Source: Streptosporangium roseum DSM 43021 (lineage in GTDB: Bacteria; Actinomycetota; Actinomycetes; Streptosporangiales; Streptosporangiaceae). From it: a stretch of DNA of 64,000 nt. This document shows positions 9,617-18,101 of the stretch, one piece after another; the first letter of the stretch is position 1; each line of letters begins with the position of its first letter. A program made the translations under genes and the position numbers. The notes beneath the pieces were generated by a model. The model searched no databases and was not told where the DNA came from. It was given only the letters and a program-made list of their open reading frames with translations. The DNA lies in contig NC_013595.1 in NCBI RefSeq assembly GCF_000024865.1, positions 2,976,001 to 3,040,000 on the forward strand. The letters run 5' to 3'.

Positions 9617-10699
9617 TCATGCCGCGGGGACGGGGGCGGCCAGCCGGGGCAGGACGGAGTCGCCCACCCGCCAGGCCTCCTCCAGGTGCGGCCAGCCGGA
9701 CAGGATGAACTCCGACAGGCCGAGCCGTCCGTACTCGCGGATGCGCTCGGACACCTCCGCGTAGCTGCCGACCAGCGCGGTACCGGCACCTTCGCGGACC
9801 AGCCCCACCCCCGCCCAGAGGTTGGGTGATATCTCGAGCGCATCCGCGGAACCTCCGTGGAGGCCGGCCATGCGGCGCTGCCCCACGGAGTCCATCCGGG
9901 CGAACCGCGCCTGGGCGGCGGCGATCCGGCCGGGGTCCATGCCGTCGAGCAGGCGGCGGGCGTGCGCCCAGGCCTCCTCGGCGGTGTCGCGGGCGATGAC
10001 GTGCAGCCGGATGCCGAACCGCAGGTCCCTGCCCGCCTCGGCGGCGAGCCGCCGCATCCGGGCGACCCTCTCGGCGATCATCGCCGGAGGCTCCCCCCAC
10101 ATCAGGTAGACGTCGGCCTGGGCGGCGGCCACCCGCTCGGCGGCGGGGGAGGCCCCGCCGAAGTAGATTTCCGGGATGCCGGGCAGCGGCGTGGCCAGTC
10201 CGCCCCCCGACACCCGGTAGTGGACGCCCCGGTGGTCGAACCGCCGGCCGGTCCAGGTCCGCCGGAGCACGGCCAGGAACTCCTCGGTCCGTCCGTAGCG
10301 GGCGTCGTGGTCGAGGAAGTCGCCGTAGGCCCGCTGCTCCTCGGGGTCGCCGCCGGTGACCACGTTGAGCAGCAGCCGCCCGCCGCTGATCTCCTGGAAG
10401 GTCTGCGCCTGCTGGGCGAGCAGGGTGGGCAGGGTGAAACCGGGCCGGAAGGCCACCAGCAGGCGGAGCCGTCCGGTCCGCGCGGCGATGGCGCTGCAGG
10501 CCACCAGCGGGTCGGGGCAGCCCGCTCCGACGGGGGTCAGCGCGGCGTCGAAGCCGGCGGCCTCGGCCGCTCCGGCCACCTGGACCAGATAGTCGAGCGT
10601 CGCGGGCCGGGCCGCAGCCGCCCCCGCCGCGACCGTGGTCGTGGCGGGTCTGACGTGGTGGCCGTCGCCGGTGGTCGGGAGAAACCAGTGGAAGCGCAT
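9617..10699 (-). CDS. ssuD: LLM-class FMNH2-dependent alkanesulfonate monooxygenase
   Basis: The 360-residue protein is a bacterial luciferase-like monooxygenase matching SsuD, which uses FMNH2 and O2 to release sulfite from alkanesulfonates. Diagnostic segments are the N-terminal FHWFLPTTGDGH, LRLLVAFRPGFTLPTLLAQQA, ISGGRLLLNVVTGGDPEEQRA, DHDARYGRTEEFL, PEIYFGGASPAA and ADVYLMWGEPP, all typical of SsuD rather than of generic LLM proteins. The usual partners (SsuE reductase and the SsuABC transporter) are not adjacent. A GAGG site precedes the ATG. It lies 55 nt downstream of the tetR gene on the same strand and could be co-transcribed, although an AT-rich gap may hold its own promoter. Confidence 0.85.
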   Translation of the reverse strand: MRFHWFLPTTGDGHHVRPATTTVAAGAAAARPATLDYLVQVAGAAEAAGFDAALTPVGAGCPDPLVACSAIAARTGRLRLLVAFRPGFTLPTLLAQQAQTFQEISGGRLLLNVVTGGDPEEQRAYGDFLDHDARYGRTEEFLAVLRRTWTGRRFDHRGVHYRVSGGGLATPLPGIPEIYFGGASPAAERVAAAQADVYLMWGEPPAMIAERVARMRRLAAEAGRDLRFGIRLHVIARDTAEEAWAHARRLLDGMDPGRIAAAQARFARMDSVGQRRMAGLHGGSADALEISPNLWAGVGLVREGAGTALVGSYAEVSERIREYGRLGLSEFILSGWPHLEEAWRVGDSVLPRLAAPVPAA

Positions 10700-10754
10700 C
10701 TTCGCCTCATGGAGCAGGGGGTGGTGCTCCCGATACTAACCCCATATTACCTAT

Positions 10755-11375
10755 CTACAAAGAGGGAATTAGTGCGGGCGTCAGGTAGCCCAGCAGCATG
10801 GCCTTCAGTTCGGTGATCAGCTCCTGTGATCTCGCCGGTGGGGCCGCGGTGATCAGGGGCATCGCCGCCTTGACCGCCGCCAGCGCCATCATGGCCAGTA
10901 CCAGGCGGCGCTCCCCGTCCAGGTGGGGGGCGCGCAGTCCGAAGAGTTCGGCCAGCTGTCCGGCGATCCCCAGGTGGAGCCGTTCCGAGGCGGCCGCCAG
11001 GCGGTCGCCGGTGGACGAGCCGTGCAGCAGTGCCCAGTAGGCCGGGCGGGTGGTCTTGTAGGCGACGATCTCGTCGATCAGCCGGTCGATCATCTCCGGC
11101 AGGGGCATCCGTGCGACGTCGCCGGTGAGCCGGGTCTCCCAGTGCTCGCGCCGCCCGTCGGTGAACCGGCTGAGCAGCCCCTGCAGGATCTCGTCCTTGT
11201 TGCGGAAGAACTGGTACAGCGAGCCCGGGGACATCCCCGCCCGCGCGGCGACCGTGTTGGTGGTCATCTCGGCGTATCCCACCTCGGCGATCACCTGTTC
11301 CGCCGCGTCGAGGATCTCCTCCATGCGCCTGAGGCCACGCGCCTGCCGCCTCACCGTGCGCTGCTCTTCGGGCAT
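10755..11375 (-). CDS. TetR family transcriptional regulator
   Basis: The 206-residue product has a TetR helix-turn-helix at its N terminus: ILDAAEQVIAEVGYAEMTTN and VAARAGMSPGSLYQFFRNKDEIL. A helical ligand-binding domain follows. ATG 11375 (MPEEQRTVRRQ) is preferred, with a GGGGTGG site upstream. The open frame extends to an ATG at 11444, but that would place the start inside the divergent operator/promoter. It is divergent from the MMPL transporter, the usual arrangement for a repressor of an efflux gene. Confidence 0.88.
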   Translation of the reverse strand: MPEEQRTVRRQARGLRRMEEILDAAEQVIAEVGYAEMTTNTVAARAGMSPGSLYQFFRNKDEILQGLLSRFTDGRREHWETRLTGDVARMPLPEMIDRLIDEIVAYKTTRPAYWALLHGSSTGDRLAAASERLHLGIAGQLAELFGLRAPHLDGERRLVLAMMALAAVKAAMPLITAAPPARSQELITELKAMLLGYLTPALIPSL

Positions 11376-11427
11376 GCGCCACCCCGTTCCCCGGTCATGC
11401 GTCGCCTCGGCGGGCACCGGCCTGCCG

Positions 11428-11456
11428 TTGACAAATGCGAGCATTTACTTGTATTT
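11428..11456 (+). promoter_or_regulatory. Promoter and candidate TetR operator for the MMPL gene
   Basis: TTGACA at 11428-11433 is followed at about 17-18 nt by a weak -10 region (GTATTTC). Between them lies AAATGC-GA-GCATTT (11433-11446), a perfect 6-bp inverted repeat placed where a bound repressor would block RNA polymerase. The ATG of the MMPL gene is about 50 nt further on. Confidence 0.55.
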
Positions 11457-11506
11457 CTGTCTCGGATCATAAAACACGAGTAGTTTACCGACTTTCGGGG
11501 ACGATC

Positions 11507-13693
11507 ATGAAAACTGACGTGCGCGCCGTCGCGGCGCCACCGGCTCCTCCGCCCCTGCGCCGCCTGGGTCACCTGCTGGTCCGCCGGAGGCGGCTGGTGA
11601 TGGTCGTGTCCCTGCTGGCGACGCTCGCCATGGCCGTGCTGGCGGCCGGAGCGGTGGGCGGGCTGTCGCTGGCCCGGTTCGAGGCGCCGGGCTCGGAGTC
11701 CGACCGGGCGGGAGCCGAGCTGGCCGAGCGGTTCGGCACCGGCAGCGCGGACCTGATCCTCCTCGTCACCGCCAGAGGCGGCGACGTGAACACCCCCGCC
11801 GTCGCCGCCGCCGGGCAGGCGCTGACACGGGAGCTGGCCGCCTCCGGCGGCGTCGCCGAGGCTGCCTCCTACTGGACGCGGGGCCGTCCCGCGACCCTGC
11901 GCAGCGAGGACGGGCGCCACGCGCTGGTCGTCGCCCGCATCCCCGGCGACGCCGACGCCGTCCGTTCCCGGATCCTGCCGGAGCTGGTCCCCCGGCTGAC
12001 CAGGGGCAACGAGGTGATCTCGGTCAGGTCCGGCGGCGGCGAGGAGGTGTTCCGGCAGACCGTCCCGCAGGCCCGGCAGGACTTCGTCCGGGCCGAGATG
12101 GTGATCTTCCCGCTCGTCTTCGTGCTGCTCTGGCTGTTCCTGCGCCGCGCGGTCGCCGCCCTGCTGCCGATCCTGGTGGGCGTGTTCGCCATGGTGACCA
12201 CGCTGGCCCTGCTGCGCGGGGCGCTGCTGTTCACCGACATCTCCACCTTCGCGCTGAACCTCACGCTCGCCATGGGGCTCGGTCTGGGCGTCGACTACTC
12301 GCTGTTCGTGATCTCCCGCTTCCGGGAGGAGGTGGCGCGGGGCCATGATCTCCACGAGGCCGTCGCGCGCAGCGTGGAACGGGCGGGCCGGACGGTGATC
12401 TTCAGTGGCGTGACCGTTGCCGCCTCCGTCGCGGTGCTGCTGGCGCTGCCGTTCGACTTCCTGCGCTCCTTCGCCTACGCCGGGATCGCGGTCGTCGCCG
12501 GCGGGGTGATCGGCGCGGTGATCGTGCTGCCGGCGATCCTGGCCGCGGTGGGCCGCCGGGTGCTGCCCAAGCGTGACCGTGGTGAGCGCGCCGAGGGGTT
12601 CTGGCACGCGCTGGCCACCCGGGTCATGCGCAGGCCGGTGGTCTACGGCGGCGCGGCGGCGCTCGCGCTGCTCGTGCTCGGCTCGCCGTTCCTGGGGCTG
12701 CGCTTCGGCGTGGCCGACGACCGGATCCTGCCCGCGTCCGCTCCCGCCCGGCAGACCCAGGAGGTGATCCGTGCCGGATTCCCCGCCGAGGAGACCGACG
12801 CGCTGCAGATCGTCTCGACGGGCCCGGCGGTGGACGTGGCGGGCTACGCCACGACGCTGTCCCGCCTGCCCGGCGTGGCGCAGGTCGACTCCGCGGCCGG
12901 CTCGTTCGCGGCGGGGCGGCGGATCGGGGACGGGGACCCGGCACGGTTCGCCGGAGCGGAGGGGACCTGGCTGTCGGTGGTGCCCTCGGCCGAGCTGATG
13001 GAGGCCGATCCGGTCCGCCTCGTCGAGCAGGTCAGGGCGGTCCCGGCGCCGTTCGGGGTGCTGGTCGGCGGCTACCCGGCCGAGCTCGCCGACTACCGGA
13101 CCTCGGTGGTCGACCGGCTGCCGCTGCTGCTCGCCGTCATGTTCGCGGTGACCTTCGTGATCCTGTTCCTGATGACCGGCAGCGTGCTGATCCCGCTGAA
13201 GGCGACCGTGCTGAACCTGCTGAGCCTGTCGGTGATGTTCGGCGCGCTCGTCTGGGTCTACCAGGACGGCAACCTGTCCGGGCTGCTCGGTTTCACCCCC
13301 ACCGGCAGCCTCGACCCGAGCATCCCGATCCTGATGTTCTGCATCGCCTACGGACTCTCGATGGACTACGAGGTGTTCGTGCTGTCGCGGATCAGGGAGG
13401 AGTACGGGCGCACCGGTGACACCCCCTCGGCGGTCGCGGCGGGCCTGCAGCGCAGCGCCCCCCTCATCACGGCGGCCGGCGCGATCCTGGCGCTCTCCTT
13501 CGCCGTCTACGCCTCCGCCCAGGTGCTGTTCGTCCAGATGCTCGGCGTCGGCATGGCCGTGGCCATCCTCGTGGACGCCACGGTCATCCGGGCGATCCTG
13601 GTCCCGGCGTTCATGAGGCTGGCCGGTCCCGCCAACTGGTGGGCGCCGGCCCCGCTGCGCCGTCTCCACGACCGCCTGGGCCTGTCCGACTGA
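11507..13693 (+). CDS. MMPL family RND-type membrane transporter
   Basis: The 728-residue protein has the duplicated MMPL architecture: an N-terminal helix (VMVVSLLATLAMAVLAAGAV), a large extracytoplasmic loop, a five-helix block containing GLGVDYSLFVISRFREE (near residue 262), then a second helix, loop and helix block containing YGLSMDYEVFVLSRIREEY. The paired Asp-Tyr motifs are the proton-relay Asp residues of MMPL/HpnN-type pumps. These export lipids, pigments or drugs. I chose ATG 11507 (MKTDVR); upstream in-frame codons overlap the promoter. Its expression is probably repressed by the divergent TetR protein. Confidence 0.9.
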   Translation: MKTDVRAVAAPPAPPPLRRLGHLLVRRRRLVMVVSLLATLAMAVLAAGAVGGLSLARFEAPGSESDRAGAELAERFGTGSADLILLVTARGGDVNTPAVAAAGQALTRELAASGGVAEAASYWTRGRPATLRSEDGRHALVVARIPGDADAVRSRILPELVPRLTRGNEVISVRSGGGEEVFRQTVPQARQDFVRAEMVIFPLVFVLLWLFLRRAVAALLPILVGVFAMVTTLALLRGALLFTDISTFALNLTLAMGLGLGVDYSLFVISRFREEVARGHDLHEAVARSVERAGRTVIFSGVTVAASVAVLLALPFDFLRSFAYAGIAVVAGGVIGAVIVLPAILAAVGRRVLPKRDRGERAEGFWHALATRVMRRPVVYGGAAALALLVLGSPFLGLRFGVADDRILPASAPARQTQEVIRAGFPAEETDALQIVSTGPAVDVAGYATTLSRLPGVAQVDSAAGSFAAGRRIGDGDPARFAGAEGTWLSVVPSAELMEADPVRLVEQVRAVPAPFGVLVGGYPAELADYRTSVVDRLPLLLAVMFAVTFVILFLMTGSVLIPLKATVLNLLSLSVMFGALVWVYQDGNLSGLLGFTPTGSLDPSIPILMFCIAYGLSMDYEVFVLSRIREEYGRTGDTPSAVAAGLQRSAPLITAAGAILALSFAVYASAQVLFVQMLGVGMAVAILVDATVIRAILVPAFMRLAGPANWWAPAPLRRLHDRLGLSD

Positions 13694-13738
13694 CCGCCGG
13701 GGCCTGTCCGACTGACCGCCGGGGGCGGGCGGACAGGC
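13679..13738 (+). terminator. 22-bp tandem duplication over the MMPL stop codon, with terminator hairpin
   Basis: A 22-bp unit beginning GGCCTGTCCGACTGACC occurs twice head to tail (13679-13700, 13701-13722); the first copy contains the MMPL stop codon. The second copy forms a 9-bp stem (GCCTGTCCG 13702-13710 with CGGACAGGC 13730-13738). It can end transcription from both convergent genes. Confidence 0.65.
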
Positions 13739-13754
13739 GCCATGGCGCGGCGGG

Positions 13755-14654
13755 TCAGAGGTCCCTGGCCCAGACCTCCTCGACGAACCCGTCGGCCGTG
13801 TGCTCCTCGACCGGCTCGAAGCCCGCCGCCCGGTAGATGCGGCGGGCGCCGGTCAGCACGTCCCTGGTCCACAGCATGATCCGCCGGTAGCCCGCCGCCT
13901 TGGCGAAGTGCAGGCACTCCTCGACGAGCCGCCCGCCGATCCCCATCCCCCTGGCGGCCGGCTCGACCAGGAGCATCCGGAGCTGGGCCGTCTCGTCGTC
14001 CTTGTGCACGCAGAAGACGCACCCGGCCCGCTCGCCGTCCACCTCGGCGATCCATCCGGCGTCGCGCCGGGGGTCGTGGCCGTCCACGTAGTCGGCCACG
14101 ATCCTGGCCACCAGCGCCTCGAACTCCTCGCCCCAGCCGTACTCCTGGCTGTAGAGCACGCCGTGCCGGTGCACCACCCAGCCGAGATCCCCCGGGCGCG
14201 GTGGGCGGATGACGTACGGCTCGGCCTTCGGGGCCCGGGTGAGGATCTCCTGGATCGCCGCCATGTTCGCGGCCAGCCGCCGCCGGTCCTCCTCGCTCAC
14301 CCCTTCCAGCAGGCCGCGCACCTGCGCCGCCGAGCGCGCGTCGAGGGTCGCGAATGTGGCCCCGCCCGCCTCGGTCAGCCCGATGACCTGCCGCCGGCCG
14401 TCGGCGGCGGACCGCTCGCGCACGACCAGCCCGTCGGTCTCGAACCGGCCGAGCATCCTGCTGAGGTATCCGGCGTCGAGCCCGAGGAGCCGCCGTAGCT
14501 CGCCGGCCTCCACGTGCTCCCGCTGGGCGAGCTCGAACAGCACCCTCACCTCGGTGAGGGAGTAGGGGGTGTCCAGGACGCCCTGGTGGAGCACGCCGAT
14601 GACCCCGGTGTAGAAGCGGTTGAAAGCGCGGACCGCCGCGATGTGTTCCTCCAT
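13755..14654 (-). CDS. MarR-type regulator fused to a GNAT N-acetyltransferase
   Basis: Residues 1-145 form a MarR winged helix (SLTEVRVLFELAQREHVEAGELRRLLGLDAGYLSRML, then DGLVVRERSAADGRRQVIGLTEAG). Residues about 150-299 form a GNAT fold with the acetyl-CoA loop AARGMGIGGRLVEECL and the C-terminal WTRDVLTGARRIYRAAGFEPV. Such fusions are common in actinobacteria and presumably acetylate a small molecule or peptide while sensing it. ATG 14654 is chosen; a TTG at 14669 is possible. Its 3' end faces the MMPL gene. Confidence 0.85.
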   Translation of the reverse strand: MEEHIAAVRAFNRFYTGVIGVLHQGVLDTPYSLTEVRVLFELAQREHVEAGELRRLLGLDAGYLSRMLGRFETDGLVVRERSAADGRRQVIGLTEAGGATFATLDARSAAQVRGLLEGVSEEDRRRLAANMAAIQEILTRAPKAEPYVIRPPRPGDLGWVVHRHGVLYSQEYGWGEEFEALVARIVADYVDGHDPRRDAGWIAEVDGERAGCVFCVHKDDETAQLRMLLVEPAARGMGIGGRLVEECLHFAKAAGYRRIMLWTRDVLTGARRIYRAAGFEPVEEHTADGFVEEVWARDL

Positions 14655-14665
14655 GTCTGACAGGA

Positions 14666-14693
14666 TCAACTATTTCACTGACTGAGTCAACTA
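14666..14693 (-). promoter_or_regulatory. Candidate autoregulatory operator of the MarR-GNAT gene
   Basis: TCAACTA occurs at 14666-14672 and again at 14687-14693, exactly 21 bp apart, and TGACT-G-AGTCA (14679-14689) is a perfect short palindrome between them. The array lies immediately upstream of the start and contains a TTGACT that could serve as a leftward -35 element. Confidence 0.45.
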
Positions 14694-14801
14694 AATGCTC
14701 CTCCTCGCCGCCGGCGTCGGGTTAGAAGACCGGTCAAGCCGGTCAAGAAGGGATGATGAGTCTTCGGGCGGCACAAGTCGCCCCCTTATGGTGACGGGAG
14801 C

Positions 14802-15749
14802 ATGATGGCTGAGGTCGCGTATGTCGGTGGATACACCCCGGACACCGGCGGGTCGGGCGCGGGGATAACCCTGGTGGAGCTGGGAAGTTTCGCCCGGCTC
14901 GGCGTCACGGTGGCCCCGGGCCCGTCATTCCTCGCCACCCATCCCCGGCTCCCGGTCCTGTACGCGGTGGGGGAGAGCGAGCAGGGCACGGTCAGCGTTC
15001 TCGCCCGCGCCGGCGACGGCACGCTGACCCCGCTGGCCCGGCGGCCGAGCGAGGGATCGTCCCCCTGCCACCTGGCCGTCGACCCGTCGGGCACGCTGCT
15101 CGCGGTGGCCAACTACGGCGACGGCACGGTGAGCGTGCACGGGATCGACGGGTCCGGCCTCCTCACCGACGTGTCGGTCTTCCCCTACCGGGACGGCGCC
15201 CACGCCCACCAGGCCGTCTTCGGCCCCGACGGCGTGCTGTACGTGACCGACCTGGGGGCCGACGAGGTCCGCCGCCACCTGGTCGGCACCCGGGTGACCG
15301 AGCACCCCGACGGCCCGGTACGGCTCGCGCCCGGCATGGGCCCCCGGCACATGGCCCGCTCCGGGGAGCACTGGTACGTGGCAGGGGAGCTGGACGGCAC
15401 GGTCCGCGTCTACGACGACGGCTGGCGCGAGATCCGGGCCGTCCCCGCCAGCGCCGCCGAGGGCCCCAGCCACCCCTCGCACCTGGAGGTGTCCGGCGGG
15501 TTCGTCTACGTCGGCAACCGGGGCCCCGACACGATCTCGGTACTCTCCGCGATCACCCTGGAACCGGTCGCCGAGGTCCCCTGCGGAGGTGTCTGGCCGC
15601 GGCACTTCGCCATCGACGGCGACCGGATGTATGTGGCCAACCAGCGCTCCGACGGCGTCGCCGTACTGACGATGAAGGACGGGATCCCGCAGTTCGACGG
15701 AGAGGTGTTCGCGGTGGGCACCCCCTCGTGCGTGCTGCCGCGGGCCTGA
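14802..15749 (+). CDS. Lactonase family beta-propeller protein (6-phosphogluconolactonase-like)
   Basis: The 315-residue protein has the seven-bladed YbhE/Pgl lactonase pattern: VGGYTPDTG at the start, GPSFLATHPRLPVLYAVGE, GSSPCHLAVDPSGTLLAVANY, GAHAHQAVFGPDGVLYVTDLGADEV, GMGPRHMA, HPSHLEVSGGFVYVGNR and WPRHFAIDGDRMYVANQ. This family hydrolyses 6-phosphogluconolactone or other sugar lactones in the cytoplasm. There is no signal peptide. A GGGAG site precedes ATG 14802. It is next to a phosphofructokinase gene, which fits a sugar-phosphate role, but the 271-bp gap argues for separate promoters. Confidence 0.85.
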   Translation: MMAEVAYVGGYTPDTGGSGAGITLVELGSFARLGVTVAPGPSFLATHPRLPVLYAVGESEQGTVSVLARAGDGTLTPLARRPSEGSSPCHLAVDPSGTLLAVANYGDGTVSVHGIDGSGLLTDVSVFPYRDGAHAHQAVFGPDGVLYVTDLGADEVRRHLVGTRVTEHPDGPVRLAPGMGPRHMARSGEHWYVAGELDGTVRVYDDGWREIRAVPASAAEGPSHPSHLEVSGGFVYVGNRGPDTISVLSAITLEPVAEVPCGGVWPRHFAIDGDRMYVANQRSDGVAVLTMKDGIPQFDGEVFAVGTPSCVLPRA

Positions 15750-15896
15750 CGCCGGCAACCCTCCGAGCCCCGCGCGGGAGGCCTCCCGCGCGAACGCCTC
15801 AGGGGCGTGGAGAAGACTGGGGTGAGAGCCGGCGTTTCAGGCCCCGGCCGTTCCAGCATCGATGGCGAGAACCGACATATGAGGACTCCTCCAATT

Positions 15897-15908
15897 TGGT
15901 CTAGACCA
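15897..15908. promoter_or_regulatory. DasR-like (dre) palindromic operator upstream of phosphofructokinase
   Basis: TGGTCTAGACCA is a perfect 12-bp palindrome, embedded in TTTGGTCTAGACCATT, which matches the known dre consensus of the GntR regulator DasR (core TGGTCTAGACCA). It lies 113 bp before the phosphofructokinase ATG with no other gene between. Binding by a DasR orthologue is an inference. Confidence 0.7.
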
Positions 15909-16020
15909 TTGGCCGCATCAGCAGGCAGAATGCGTTGCGTCGGCGACGGAAATCCCTCACCGGCCGCGTCACCCCATTTAGTCTGGCCGTCTTGCCTCGG
16001 AACCACCACCGGAGGATGCC

Positions 16021-17046
16021 ATGCGTATTGGAGTGCTAACCGGGGGCGGCGACTGCCCCGGCCTGAACGCCGTTATCCGCGCTGTCGTGCGCAAGGGGGT
16101 CAGCGTCTACGGGCATGAATTCGTCGGATTCCGTGATGGCTGGCGTGGCCCGCTGGAAGGCGACACCATGCCGTTGGACATCCAGGCCGTGCGGGGCATT
16201 CTGCCGCGTGGCGGCACGATTCTCGGCTCGTCGCGGACCAACCCGATAAAGATCGACGGCGGCGTCGAGAAGATCAAGGACAATCTGGCGGAGACCGGGG
16301 TCGACGCGCTGATCGCGATCGGCGGCGAAGACACCCTCGGCGTCGCCAAGCAGCTCTTCGACAAGGGCGTGAAGGTCGTCGGCGTGCCGAAGACGATCGA
16401 CAACGACCTCAGCGCCACCGACTACACCTTCGGCTTCGACACCGCCGTCAACATCGCCACCGAGGCGATCGACCGGCTCCACACCACCGCCGAGTCCCAC
16501 CACCGCGCGCTGATCTGCGAGGTCATGGGCCGTCACGCGGGCTGGATCGCCCTGCACGCCGGCATGGCCGGCGGCGCCAACGTCATCCTCATCCCGGAGA
16601 AGCCCTTCGACATCGACCGGGTCTGCGCCTACGTCGAGTCCCGTTTCAAGACCCGCTACGCGCCGATCGTCGTGGTCGCCGAGGGCGCCCACCCCATCGA
16701 GGGCCAGATGGCGCTGCAGGCGGGCGAGCTCGACTCCTTCGGGCACGTCCGGCTGGGCGGCATCGGCGAGGTGCTCGCCAAGGAGATCGAGAAGCGGACC
16801 GGCAAGGAGGCGCGCACCACCGTGCTCGGCCACATCCAGCGTGGCGGCACGCCCACGGCCTTCGACCGGGTGCTGGCCACCCGGTTCGGCCTGCACGCCA
16901 TCGACGCCGTGCATGACGGCCACTTCGGCGTCATGGTCGCGCTGCAGGGCACCGACATCGTCAGGGTCGCTCTCGCCGAGGCCACCAAGGAGCTGAAGAC
17001 CGTGCCGGTCAGCCGCTACGAGGAGGCCGAGGTCTTCTTCGGCTGA
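16021..17046 (+). CDS. pfkA: 6-phosphofructokinase, signature residues of the pyrophosphate-dependent type
   Basis: The 341-residue protein is a clear PfkA-family enzyme that phosphorylates fructose 6-phosphate. It carries the N-terminal GVLTGGGDCPGLNAVIR, the substrate motif VPKTIDNDL, the MGRHAGWIA segment and LGHIQRGGTPTAFDR. Two positions that decide the phosphoryl donor in this family read GGED (Asp where ATP enzymes have Gly in GGDG) and PKTIDND (Lys where ATP enzymes have Gly in PGTIDND). Both are the residues of PPi-dependent enzymes such as that of Amycolatopsis methanolica, so PPi use is predicted. A GGAGG site precedes ATG. A DasR-like operator lies upstream. Confidence 0.93.
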   Translation: MRIGVLTGGGDCPGLNAVIRAVVRKGVSVYGHEFVGFRDGWRGPLEGDTMPLDIQAVRGILPRGGTILGSSRTNPIKIDGGVEKIKDNLAETGVDALIAIGGEDTLGVAKQLFDKGVKVVGVPKTIDNDLSATDYTFGFDTAVNIATEAIDRLHTTAESHHRALICEVMGRHAGWIALHAGMAGGANVILIPEKPFDIDRVCAYVESRFKTRYAPIVVVAEGAHPIEGQMALQAGELDSFGHVRLGGIGEVLAKEIEKRTGKEARTTVLGHIQRGGTPTAFDRVLATRFGLHAIDAVHDGHFGVMVALQGTDIVRVALAEATKELKTVPVSRYEEAEVFFG

Positions 17047-17059
17047 CTCGCCGGTGGCG

Positions 17060-17081
17060 GGGGCCGCTCCAGGGCGGCCCC
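17060..17081 (+). terminator. Hairpin terminator after phosphofructokinase
   Basis: GGGGCCGC (17060-17067) pairs with GCGGCCCC (17074-17081) around a 6-nt loop, 13 nt after the stop codon. Short repeats (CGGCCGTGACC at about 17100 and 17117) follow in the convergent gap. Confidence 0.55.
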
Positions 17082-17243
17082 TCCGCCCGCGTGGGCGCGC
17101 GGCCGTGACCTCGCGGCACGGCCGTGACCGTCCGATCCCCTCTCGCACGGCCCCGCGCCCCACGGCCCGGCCGGCCGGGGGCGCGCCCTTGTACGGCCCG
17201 CTGTGCTGCCCGCGCCCCCGGCCGGGCGGCGCGGAGCCGTACG

Positions 17244-18101
17244 TCAGCCGTCGTTGGAGTCGAACAGCGACGGTCGCCTCGGGGTCTCGGCCGCCGGCGC
17301 GGCCGGAGCGAGGGGCTGTCCTCCCTCGCTTCGCCGGGTCTCCAGCTGGGCCATGAGGGCGGCGTCGTCCGCCAGCTCCTTCGCCGAGGGGGACAGGATG
17401 ACGGCCAGCAGCAGGCCGAGCGTCAGCAGGCTGACCACGGCCAGCACGGGCAGCATGAAGTCGACGCCCCGCGCCCCGGCGACCGGCGTCAGCGAGATCT
17501 GAGGCTGCACCTCCATCGCGAACATGCCGACGTAGTGCATGCCGGAGACCGCGATGGCCATGATCATGGCCGCGCCGCCGGTGGCGGGCGCGCCGCTGAC
17601 CCGCAGGGTGAACCAGAGCGCCACGGTGGCGGCGGCTATCGCGATCACCACCGAGAGTCCCACCAGCGTCGGGTCGTAGGAGACACGTGCCGACATGTTC
17701 ATCGCGAACATGCCGATGTAGTGCATCCCGGCCACGCCGAGACCGGTGAGCACCCCGCCGCCGAGCAGGGGCAGAATCCGCTCACCTCCGCGGGAGACCA
17801 GGAGCAGGCCCGCGCCGACGACGACCACGGCCAGGACCGCGGAACCGATCGTCATGGGCACGTCGTAGCGGATCTGGCCGCCGCCCACGGCGAATCCCAT
17901 CATCGCGACGAAATGCATGACCCAGATGCCGGTGCCGCCGATGGACAGGGCCGCGCCGATCAGCCAGCGCGTACGGTGCGAACCCGTGGTGGCCCGGGCC
18001 CTCGCGGTCAGCAGGAGACCGAGCATGCAACCGATGCTCGACATGACATAGGCCAGCACAGGGGTGAGCAGGCCATGGGAGAAGTGGTCTACGTGGGACA
18101 T
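17244..18101 (-). CDS. Stand-alone MHYT-domain integral membrane sensor protein
   Basis: The 285-residue protein has seven predicted transmembrane helices with the three repeated motifs that define the MHYT domain: MHFVAM near residue 62, MHYIGM near 126 and MHYVGM near 190. The domain is thought to bind copper and sense O2, CO or NO. In many bacteria it is fused to GGDEF/EAL domains, but here only a short soluble C-terminal tail (about 50 residues, Ala/Pro rich) follows, so it has no visible output domain. No ribosome site is obvious. Confidence 0.88.
   Translation of the reverse strand: MSHVDHFSHGLLTPVLAYVMSSIGCMLGLLLTARARATTGSHRTRWLIGAALSIGGTGIWVMHFVAMMGFAVGGGQIRYDVPMTIGSAVLAVVVVGAGLLLVSRGGERILPLLGGGVLTGLGVAGMHYIGMFAMNMSARVSYDPTLVGLSVVIAIAAATVALWFTLRVSGAPATGGAAMIMAIAVSGMHYVGMFAMEVQPQISLTPVAGARGVDFMLPVLAVVSLLTLGLLLAVILSPSAKELADDAALMAQLETRRSEGGQPLAPAAPAAETPRRPSLFDSNDG

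Noticed and set aside
11351..13669. 772-codon open frame opposite the MMPL gene
   Set aside because: His/Gln/Arg/Gly-rich composition typical of high-GC antisense shadows; the opposite strand encodes a clear transporter with conserved motifs.
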